Positions 55,593 to 64,000 of a DNA stretch of 64,000 nucleotides are shown here, piece after piece. Position 1 is the stretch's first letter; each line of letters starts with the position of its first letter. The notes below the pieces were generated by a model. That model was not told the origin of the DNA, ran no database searches, and worked only from the letters and a program-made list of their open reading frames with translations. This stretch comes from Siderastrea siderea. Its lineage: Eukaryota; Cnidaria; Anthozoa; Scleractinia; Rhizangiidae. The stretch is from positions 24,573,186 to 24,637,185 of the forward strand of contig OZ034968.1 in the NCBI GenBank assembly GCA_964030785.1, given 5' to 3'. Position numbers and translations under genes: made by a program.

Positions 55593-56118
55593 TTGGTTTT
55601 CAACCACCATTTATAAAACTCCTGTTTTGCGTGCCGCCAACTTTCTAAGCTTTTTGGAAGGTGATTAGAAATAGATTCCATAATTTCTTTTTTCTTAGGC
55701 CAGCATTCAGAAGATACTATTTCAAAATAATTGTACAAAAAACAGGGATAGTTCACTGACTTGCCGGACATCTTCTGAAATTGAGCAATAACGTTACCAA
55801 GAAAATCTACCTCGCTGGAAGAAAACACTTTGTAAATGTTCCATTTCCGCAAAACACTTTCTAAATGAAAATTACTTGCAGTGAAAATTCTTTCCCGATT
55901 TTCTTCTTGAAACTGTTCATCATCAAATTCAGACGCTCTACCACATTTTGGACATGCACGACAGAACTCATTCACACATAAATTAATTGCTCCTCGCATG
56001 AAGGACAACGATCAATTTTTTTTGATAATGGGAATGGATTTAATTTTTTTTGCAATGTTACTTGATTTTTTTTCGCCGAAATTTTCTCACCTTGCAACCA
56101 ATCAAATGGGTCGTCCAT
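55577..56118 (-). pseudogene. VLTF3-like late transcription factor, frame-broken
   Basis: ATG at 56118 starts MDDPFDWLQGEK and runs to a CPSC zinc motif, then a stop near 55970. The remainder is in another frame (from about 55999): CRACPKCG (second zinc pair), then LRKWNIYKVFSSSEVDFLGN, NYPCFLYNYFEIV and SWRHAKQEFYKWW. The two CxxC pairs followed by an helical region ending in a Trp-rich block resemble poxvirus late transcription factor 3, which occurs in many large eukaryotic DNA viruses and Polintons. It would switch on late genes such as the capsid block. A single-base change near 55985 accounts for the break. Confidence 0.5.
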
Positions 56119-56140
56119 TTTTTATTGTGTATGATATACA
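56119..56140. promoter_or_regulatory. Shared divergent promoter (VLTF3-like / integrase)
   Basis: The two start codons (56118 minus, 56141 plus) are separated by 22 bases: 'tttttattgtgtatgatata' followed by 'ca'. This is too short for separate promoters, so a bidirectional one or leaderless transcripts are inferred. Confidence 0.4.
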
Positions 56141-57141
56141 ATGAGCTCGCGTATTTCCAATAAGTTGTTAAAATTTATTACAGCCCGCAAGGGTATTGGA
56201 AAGGGTTTGCAGCAATTAAGAAATTAGCTCAGGCAGCGAAAGTCTCGGAAGATGTGGCTCAAAACTGGTTGATGAAGCAAGCTCTTTGGCAGGTTTATTT
56301 ACCAGCCCCACGTTACATTCCAAGACCGAAATTTGATGTTCCTGTTCCAAACAAAGTTCACCAAGCCGATCTTCTGTATCTCCCACACGATCGCCCACCA
56401 CGCTCCCGTAAAACTTTTAAATATGCTCTCACAGTGGTAGATGTGGCCTCTCGATACAAAGAAGCCGAACCGTTGACCACAAAGGAGGCTAAAGAAGATG
56501 CAGCTCCTCTGGAGCGGATTTATAGTCGTGGTCCTTTGAAGTGGCCGAAACTGCTTCAAGTCGATCCTGGTCGTGAGTTTATGGGCGCTGTGAATCAACT
56601 GCTTTCGAAACATAATGTTGAGGTTAGACGTGGTCGTGTGGATATTCACCGTGATCAAGCTATCGTTGAAAGATTCAACCGCACCCTGGCTGAACGACTG
56701 TTTGGACACCAATATGGGGTTGAAATGCGCCACCCTGAGGGTCAGCGGTCCACTGCGTGGGTGACCCGACTGCCAGCTGTTATTTCAGCTTTGAATAAAG
56801 AAGTCACGCGACTGATTGGTCAAAAACCTGTTGATGCCATTAAAAAGAAAACTGTTCCATCCAAACCCTCAACACCTTATTTGAGACCCGTTGGTGTGAA
56901 CGAAAAAAAGCTCCCCTCCGGTTTAAGTGTTCGCTATCTTTATCAACCCGGTGAACTTGAAGGTGGTCGACGAAGAGCTACCGACCCAATCTGGTCTTTG
57001 AATGTTTACGAGGTTGAAAAAATTATGATAAAACCAGACGCACCGGTTATCTATTATTTATTTGACGGACCAAAACGTTGGTTTGTTAGCGAAGAGCTTT
57101 TGGTTGTCCCTCCAGATACACAACTACCACCAGAAAACTAA
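56141..57141 (+). pseudogene. Retroviral-type integrase, N-terminal frame break
   Basis: From ATG at 56141 the first frame covers about 12 codons (SSRISNKLLK). Then the conserved frame (YYSPQGYWKGFAAIKKLAQA) begins around 56172 and stays open to 57141. The core has the DDE triad: Asp in VHQADLLYLP, Asp in LLQVDPGREF and Glu in QAIVERFNRTL, 35 residues later in the usual D-35-E spacing. A chromodomain-like basic tail follows (WFVSEELLVV). Polinton integrases join the element's ends to host DNA. The stop at 57141 overlaps the polymerase stop on the other strand by a few bases. One base explains the break. Confidence 0.85.
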
Positions 57142-60100
57142 CAATGAAACTCGATCGGTTCTGTGTGAATGCCGTCCTCCAAGACCCAACGCTTGTCGTA
57201 ATATGCGCTTAGGCCAAGCTTTTCTTGCTCATATGTGATAATTTCACCATCTTTCATCTTAAACCAATGTTAATCGCCGAGTCCTTATCACCTTCTAAAG
57301 CGTCTTTAAAGCGCTGTCACGAAATTTCGTTATGTTTTTTTGACATTCCTTTAGTGCTGAATTTATTTCCATTTTCTTTGTCAACAAAGTAACATTTGGA
57401 AGAAAGTGCAATCATTCGACTTCCTTCGCACTCGAGTTTGAAAAGACCTGGAGTACGACTGCTCCATGTGTCCCAAGAAAGCCAATTTTTCTTTTCTTTT
57501 TCAAAAGCTTCACGCATTGATGGTTTTACAACATCTTCAAGTTTTTCGCCACTTATTGCCATGTATAAGCTGTCTGTGTCCATCTGAATAAGCTCAAAAT
57601 CTTTTCTTGCAACGAATTTGTCAATGAAGTCGTAATAGAATTCAAGCATTCTTAGTTTGGCAAGTTGATAAACAGCAATTCCAACTTGATAAGGTCTTTT
57701 TATTTCGATTCTTGGTTTACTGCTTTCAAGCTCATAGGCTTCACCTATTTCTTCAAGATCTGAGAAAAAAGCGCTTCTCAAAGCCCTATCAACAGTTTTT
57801 TCTTTTTTTGTGTAAATGACGTTTTTTTGTTTTTCAAGGTTTTCAATCATTTTGCCATAAGCACTGTTTCCAAGCAGTTTGAATAGATCTGCAAAAATGG
57901 CTTTACTTTCTCCAACATCTCCTGTTCTTCTTGCTTCAGTAACTTCTTCGACAAACCAAGTGAATATTTTGCGAGGTTGATAATCAATTGTTCTGAAAAC
58001 ATTTCTTATTACAGCACCATGGTCAAGATACCATTCCAGCAGAGGGGCGTATAATAGAATTCTTTTTGCTTCCAAAGAGCCAACAAGCTTCTTTCCTTTA
58101 CCACGGTTTCTATTCGTTTGTTTCATGTATTCAAGCATATGTTCAGGAACAGCTTCAACAGGCACCTCCTTATTTTGAAAGAAGGGGCACATTTCTTCGA
58201 ATTTTGGCCACAATTCTTTTGGGATAAATATATCAACTTCTGCAAATCCAAACCATTTTTTTATTTTTCAGCGCTTTATGCATTAAAGGGGCAATGTCTT
58301 GATTGTAATGCACCACATTTCCTTCTCCACAAGGCATGTCTCTTAACATTGTGGACAAATACAATGCGTTTGCATCATAGCCCAAAATCTTTTTACAAAT
58401 ACACGCGTTCTTTACTCTATGACATCTAATTTTTGTCAAACCAGCTTCGTGGTACCTTGAGAAAACAAGACTTGGCCCACCAACCAGTGAAGCATTCAAC
58501 AAATAATATGCTTCTTCGCAAGGGCTGAAAAGCTCTGCCCTTCTCTCAATCGCACCTCTAAGCAAATAAAGCATACTTACTCCTGGTATACTGACAGCGT
58601 CTTTCAAAATATCAATTCCTTTGTTTTGGTAAAAATCAAGCATTTTTTTAGAGCCTCAATTCCAGGAACAACATCAAGGTTGTTGTAATATCTCAACCAG
58701 TCTTCAAAGGTTTTCATTCCTTTTTCTTTGAAAAAGTTTTTGCATTCTCTCAATTCACTTTTTGTCAGAAGATAGCCACCTTTCAATTTTGAATACCAAT
58801 TCTCATAATCGGGGAGACCTTCAAAATCAAGCTTTTCTGGATTGTCAAACCACTCGTAAGGTAACCAAGATTTACCTTTTTCACAACCATAGGCTTTAAC
58901 CCATTTTTCAAAACTTGTTCCAGGGGCTAAGTAATTGATAATGTCAAGAAACTTGTATTTTGAAGTCGACAGGAACATTATTTTTCTTCCATTTTTGGCT
59001 ACTTTAACCTTGTTCTCTGTATCAGACAAAATCTCTGCAAAATACTTTCTTATTAGATTTAAATCATATTTTCCAGAGTTGAAACTAAGAACAGGGACCT
59101 GATCACACCATTTCAAAATTTTCAACCTTTGTTTTTTTGCTAAATGGGTCAAATCCGGCATAAAATTTTTTCTTGCCTCAAGCCTGATTTTTTTGCTTCT
59201 CCTTTCTATCTCTGCCATAAATTTTCTGACAAGTAAAGCAGGGTCTCTTTCACATATATGGGTTGGCTGTTTTTCAAAACTGTCACCAATGCTAACAGAA
59301 ACAGGGACATGTTTGTTTTCAATTGTCAACATAGTTGTCATTTTCTTTCTATAGTTCACATCTCCATACGCTTCAAAGTCGTATAAAATGAAATGTGGAT
59401 AACGGTTTTGTTTGATTTCTGGCAGCTTAATTGCAAACAAATTCATTTTTCTTTTTTTCACTTCACAAGACCAAATTTCTACAACGTTGTAGCCAGAATC
59501 ACGAAGTTTTTTTATGAAATTAACTGTTGATTGATATCTTTCTTCCAGAGTTTGAACATGGTCAACAACTTCATCTCTGTAATTGGGGAAACATTTTCTG
59601 CAACCATGCCAGTAACAACCGTGGTACTGAAAAACAGTGTTTGTTTCATGATTATAACCGTCAACCGGTCTATTCTCAATTATTCTCTCACCTCCGTGCC
59701 CGCAAATTGCATGATGGATGTGAATTCCGCGAAGCTTTGATTCTTTTTCAAGCCAACGGATCGCTTCATTGGAATCTGATTTTTTTGGGAAAAACGCCTT
59801 TTCAAAATCAGTTTGCATTGAATCCACTTTTTTATTTAAAAATTTAATTTTTGTAACACCCTTTGAGCAAGTATTCGAGTGCCTGTGAAGATCAGAAGAT
59901 TTAGTGAATCTTGCATTACAATGAATACAGTTGTAAACGTTTGCAATTTTTGAAACATCTTTTATAAGAAAGGCATGGTCTTCATAAATTCCAATTGTGA
60001 TGATTTTTTTGATTTTTTCTGATGGGATTTTTCTAAGATGCCAAACAACCTGACCATCCTTCAAAAGTTCTGGCTCGTAAACACGAAAAGAAAACCAATC

Positions 60101-60824
60101 TTCTGTTTTTTTTAGAAAGATTGAAATGAAACTCAACCTCTTCAAGCTGGTCTAAAGAGGTTTTTGGGAAGTCTTTTGGAGGAGCTTTGAGTTTGAAAAA
60201 ACTCATTGCTAACCGATCTGGTCGCGCACCATTATGAACGGCCATACACCGCCAAAGACAAAGATTGTTGTTATAAGTGTCAAGAGCAAACATATTCCTC
60301 CCGTGAGAAAGATTGCGCAGCCAATCCGGCAATTGTCCTGCCCCCAAAAGAGGTTTGTTATCAAGCACGACCTTTACATCGACTTTAAGCAATCCTTCAA
60401 AAACCCATTTCGTGTCTGGTCTTTCAACAGAGTCATAGTCAAGACGAACCTTTTCGCGCTCACGCAACCATTTTCGCGCGTTTTCAAGCTTATTGATCCA
60501 TGGAGAGCCGCCGTCCTTTGCGTAATAATGCTGTAAAATATCGTCATTTTCGATATTTCGCAGTTGGTATTGGAAAACATATTTCATATAAAATGATCTT
60601 GAAACACTCTCTTTTATCAATTGCATGAAAGCTGCAGTGAGATCAAAATCAATATCCTTTGAAAAACGCCACCTTATAAAACGTCGACCGTGTGTTTTTT
60701 CAACGCCATGAAAGACTTTAATATCATGAAATTGTTTTGAATCAAATGAAGCTAATCGTTCCAAAGTTTCTAATGTTTCATTATCAAGCTCTTCCATTAT
60801 TGCTTTTTGCATTTTTTGAGCCAT
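57138..60824 (-). pseudogene. Protein-primed-type DNA polymerase B, multiply broken
   Basis: From ATG at 60824, inside the right terminal repeat, the gene has an N-terminal region with a DTYNNNLCLWRC block, a zinc-finger-like CIHCNARF..HRHSNTC, a nuclease-like YHGCYWHGCRKC, exonuclease motifs (YDFEAYGD, NSGKYDLNLIRKYF, YYNNLDVV), then polymerase motifs A (GYDANALYL), B (KLLGNSAYGKM) and C (QMDTDSLYMA). It would copy the element from its ends with a protein primer. Frame breaks occur at T8 (60106-60113), T7 (58643-58649) and T7 (58256-58262), with an in-frame TGA at 57317-57319 and one more shift near 57265. C-terminal sequence with LGLSAYYDKRWVLEDG reaches a stop at 57138. Confidence 0.85.
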
Positions 60825-61042
60825 CGGGGAAGGACATACATAATATATTGCGTTTGTTTAATTGGTATATTTTTTTCCGAGAAGGTATCAAACGAGTAGT
60901 AATAAAAGCGTCAAACAAATACTACCTGTTGTCAGTGGTTTATTTAAGAATTTTAAAACTCCCACCAATAACATGCGACGCAGGAGCTTGTTATTGGTGG
61001 GAGTTTTAAAATTCTTAAATAAACCTCTCACAATCAGGTGGT
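60785..61042 (-). repeat. Right terminal inverted repeat
   Basis: Inverted copy of 43849-44105. It contains the first codons of the polymerase gene, the AT-rich promoter-like region and the hairpin palindrome. Differences from the left copy are few (e.g. one base in the loop sequence and one extra A/T in a run). Confidence 0.9.
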
Positions 61043-61075
61043 ATTTGTTTGACGCTTTTATTACTACTCATCTGA
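60886..61075. repeat. Extended terminal palindrome, right
   Basis: The right end continues past the terminal-repeat match: 61043-61075 ('atttgtttgacgcttttatt' and on) is an inverted copy of the inner flank at about 60886-60921. The right end therefore forms a palindrome of about 190 bp, compared with about 122 bp at the left. This is the expected product if a hairpin end were unfolded and copied. Confidence 0.8.
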
Positions 61076-62599
61076 AAAATGTTTTCTGAAGCTTCCAAGC
61101 ACAATTATGGAGGGAAAATGGCACAACTTTTTTGCCCGCGAAGTATTTCTCGGTTGTTTTAAAGAACACACCCTAAACTATTTTCGGAAGCTTTTAGAGT
61201 CTCTTTTTGGACAAAATAGCTTTAGACCGAGAACTGTTTCACCTATAGTTACTTGAATAACTTTTTCATTTCGATCTACAGACACGCTACAAAACCATGC
61301 TACACTGAACTCACTCACTAAATCGGCGATTCTAAATTGCTTTAGTCTCTAATTTAGGACAGAAATGGCATTCACTTCAAGTGAGGAAGCTGAAAATATA
61401 ACATTACATACAAGGAGCTGATAAAATATTCCACAACTGAAAAAACATAGAGCTTTACACTAAGACTATAAAATTGACGACAGAGCGACTGACTCTTCAG
61501 ATTGTTGGATAACTAAATTAGCAATCAGTCAAAACAACCCAATGTGCGGTGACGAATACTAAACTGGATTGAGAAAACAACACCGACCCAGTTTAAAAAA
61601 GTCACACTATCTAATTTTGGGATAAAATGTAAACTAGTTGCGAAATGAGAATTGCTTAAAAAACGAACTTTAACGAAAAAAATCTTAAAAGACTACGGAA
61701 TGAACTGCAATTTTTTAAGCTTACATCAGATCACTTATTTACGAAATTCATTTTATATGATTAAACGTAGAAAATGGGACAACTGACTTTCACAAAACTA
61801 AAACTGCATTAAGATAAGCACTTGCTTGCCTGCATTCATACATATAAATGTAAATCTAACTAGAATCACTGGTGTTGCTGGTAAACGAACACAAACACGA
61901 TGCTCGACTGAACAGGCGACAACCTCGTTCCCGGGGTCCTTTCTCCTTATGACGTAGGAAAACTCAGTTTGTCCCGCGTACTGAGCTCTGATTGGTCAAT
62001 TTCAATTTCAGTCGTGTGCACCGTATGCCAGGATACCTAGGCAAAAACTGTACCCTTCTTTTATGCCTCAAGGATGAAAAAAAAAAAAAAGAATATCCTA
62101 TGGTCACTGCGGTTTTCAGTTTTTGCGGGCTTTCAGTTTGGTGTGTTTCAGGTTGTTATTTCTGCAAAAATTTAGAACCCTTTTATACATTTAACGTTAG
62201 CTGTCATCTCTTTCGCTTTGCAGCGCATTTTGTAACAATTTTTTGTATCCTTTAGTTACCTGTGAGCTTAAGAAAGGCACGGGAAGCAGCATCCCCTTAC
62301 AGCCCACTGTAGGGAGTACCTCCCGGGATTAGCATGACTTCATGCCGGAAAGAGGAAAACCGCTGAAACGACTTATAAACTAGCATAACAGCGATATACA
62401 GAGCAAGCAAAGTACTGTGAAAGTAAGCTAAAGCATGTTTGTTGCAAAATTCTCCGCATCACTTTCTCCAAGTATATATAGTAAAATTTCAGAAGATACG
62501 AACTCTAATAGTTCCGCCATTACGCAATGCGGTAAGGACACACCGCCGACTCCATGAACTCAAAGCCTAAGCTTAAGGCACCTGGGGTTTTAATCAACG
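61076..62599. other. Unannotated stretch right of the viral element
   Basis: No gene recognised. About 62020-62330 is a copy of the dispersed repeat seen at 19590-19959. Confidence 0.45.
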
Positions 62600-62945
62600 T
62601 CAAAACACATAAACGACATAGAATAGAATACAATAGAATAGAAACCTTTTTTACGTGTCATACCGCCTAGCTTGGAAAAATCCCATACTAATTTGGAGAC
62701 ACAAAGTAAATACTAAAATCGAAAAAAAATCTAATACTACTATAATCATCCAATACTAATCACACTAGTAACAAACTAGAAGTAGCTGATCTGATAATCA
62801 GTAATTCAATAATGATCGCTAAAAAGTCAGGAACAGCCCTTGCATCCATCATCCACCAGTGAACTTATATCACATTTACGAATCTTATTTGAAAAATTAT
62901 TTAAACTTTTTGCAGATCTAACATCTGGAGATAATTTGAATCAAT
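62600..62945 (-). mobile_element. LINE 3' end (same family as 1-436), minus strand
   Basis: On the minus strand the coding tail reads LSPDVRSAKSLNNF...DDGCKGCS, then the shared phrase 'agtatgggatttttccaagc', ending in a degenerate TATTC-type repeat tail at 62612-62643. It is 5'-truncated. Confidence 0.7.
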
Positions 62946-63150
62946 CTGACATGAATCAATCTAGATAGTAAATGCCAGTACGTACATGTATACAGCGTGA
63001 CCCATCAGTTTCGCGTTTCAGTTGTTCACAACGAACGTGCTCAAAAATATCCTACCAACAAAGCTGGTTCAAGTTATCACTGAAATAATTTAGAGCCGAT
63101 AACATGCTCTCGATTATTTAATAGCCCCTTGTTAAATTTTTGGCTAAAAC
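62946..63150. other. Short unannotated gap
   Basis: Nothing recognised between two LINE ends. Confidence 0.4.
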
Positions 63151-63720
63151 GGAGCTATTACCAAAATACAAAATTTTGCAAGTAAGATAGTCACCAATTC
63201 AAAGAAGTATGACCATGTAACACCTCTGTTACGCCAGCTTAACTGGCTGCCAGTAAAGCAAATGTTATATCTAAAAGACGCGGTAATGACCTATAAATGT
63301 GTCTATGGTCTAGCTCCGTTATATCTCAGCGTGAAACTGACTAAACGATCAAACATCCATTCACGTAATACGCGTAAGCGCGATTCTCTGAATATCCCGT
63401 TGTTTAGAACTACCGCTGGTCAGCGCACCTTCCAATATCGCGCGGCCAGCATATGGAACAATCTAGACAGCCAAATGAAGAACTATAGCCTGAAAAAGTT
63501 CAAGGTCGAAATGAAGGACAAATTACTCAGTAGTGTATTATGATAATATTACGCATTGATACTCATTGATATATACATATATATTTATTAGATAATTTTT
63601 ATGCTATTTATTGTACGTTAGGATTTTAGTATTAATTATTATTATATCATTGTAAATAGTTATTGAAAAGCCTGTCAAGGAATAACCATTAAAGACCATT
63701 TCCATTTCCATTTCCAATAT
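63151..63720 (+). mobile_element. LINE 3' end (CR1-like), plus strand
   Basis: About 115 residues of reverse-transcriptase C-terminus (KYDHVTPLLRQLNWLPV, YKCVYGLAPLYLS, AASIWNNLDSQM) ending at TGA? no: the frame stops at TGA-free TAT/TGA boundary near 63543, followed by an AT-rich 3' untranslated region and a TTTCCA repeat tail at about 63695-63715. It is 5'-truncated and belongs to a family different from the other LINE ends in the window. Confidence 0.7.
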
Positions 63721-64000
63721 ATTTTGATCCTATTTTAAGCTGGCGTTTCAGTTTCAAACTTCGCCGTCGTTGTCGCCCTTAACTTCTAATAATTTTGTGG
63801 AATATGCCAACTAGAAGACTTATTTTACTCGGCAGTAAAGCGTTATTCAAGACAAAATGAACCCGTATTGGTAAATTTATTATATTCGATATAACACAAA
63901 GCGTTATTCAATAAAAAATGTCACTACCTAGCAACATTCACAAAAACTGTAGCAAACAAAACAGGATTTTTTATAGTCTTCTTTTGTTACTGGGGAAAAG
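63721..64000. other. Unannotated end of window
   Basis: Nothing recognised in the last 280 bases. Confidence 0.4.

Larger units (their letters stand above)
43849..61075. mobile_element. Polinton/adintovirus-like endogenous virus (about 17.2 kb, decayed)
   Basis: Bounded by about 257-bp terminal inverted repeats that each contain a long palindrome. Inside are the hallmark genes of Polintons and the related adintoviruses: protein-primed-type DNA polymerase B, retroviral-type integrase, packaging ATPase, major and minor capsid proteins and adenain-like protease, plus a fibre, a PLA2-like protein and smaller genes. Such elements are viewed as integrating viruses. Genes run on both strands in blocks, with overlapping stops and starts. 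At least eight genes have frame breaks or stops, so this copy could not make particles as written. Target duplications were not found; the right end carries about 33 extra bases (61043-61075) missing at the left. Confidence 0.9.

Noticed and set aside
43849..61075. Target-site duplication flanking the virus-like element
   Set aside because: No convincing 5-6-bp direct repeat was seen at either possible right border; the left end may be trimmed.
42230..61970. Inverted similarity of host flanks on the two sides of the virus-like element ('gacgtaggaaaactc' phrase)
   Set aside because: Only a short phrase matches; most of the flanks differ, so a larger surrounding palindrome is not supported.

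Overview
This is an animal nuclear genome window, AT-rich and crowded with repeats, most likely from an anthozoan cnidarian such as a stony coral. That is inferred from the mix of CR1/L2-type LINE ends with short-tandem-repeat tails, Penelope-like retroelement pieces, a tRNA-derived SINE, fold-back repeats and a Polinton/adintovirus-like element; no single marker gene fixes the species. Only one ordinary host gene exon is convincing, a Ly6/CD59-like three-finger protein exon at 35421-35760.

Layout: 1-19959 is non-coding DNA with scattered mobile pieces: LINE 3' ends at 1-436 and 7925-8560, a TTAA-flanked MITE at 1440-1932, a Penelope GIY-YIG fragment at 5460-6130, a LINE ORF1 relic at 9271-10085 and a 1.06-kb inverted-repeat element at 18049-19105. 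Three large fold-back (inverted-repeat) structures follow each other at 19960-29515, 30621-35107 and 36553-40977. The first has arms of about 2.8 kb. Its centre holds a broken C2H2-like gene and a tandem SINE, and a nearly complete LINE reverse transcriptase gene has inserted into its right arm. The second carries a small two-exon gene fragment in its arms. The third encloses a decayed Penelope reverse transcriptase.

The main find is a roughly 17.2-kb virus-like element at 43849-61075. It has about 257-bp terminal inverted repeats, and each end contains a perfect 37-bp-stem palindrome, so each end could fold into a hairpin. It carries the Polinton/adintovirus core set: protein-primed-type DNA polymerase B, retroviral-type integrase, FtsK/A32-type packaging ATPase, double-jelly-roll-type major capsid protein, penton-like minor capsid protein and adenain-like protease. 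It also has a collagen-stalked fibre, a phospholipase A2-like protein, a protein with a PPSY late-domain motif, a VLTF3-like transcription factor and several unknown genes. Genes are packed with start/stop overlaps and two very short divergent intergenic regions.

The element is not intact. Polymerase, ATPase, capsid, penton, protease, PLA2, VLTF3 and integrase genes each show at least one frame break or stop, so this copy is best read as a decaying endogenous relative of a virus, unless some single-base breaks are assembly errors. From 61076 to the end there are two more LINE 3' ends and otherwise unrecognised sequence.
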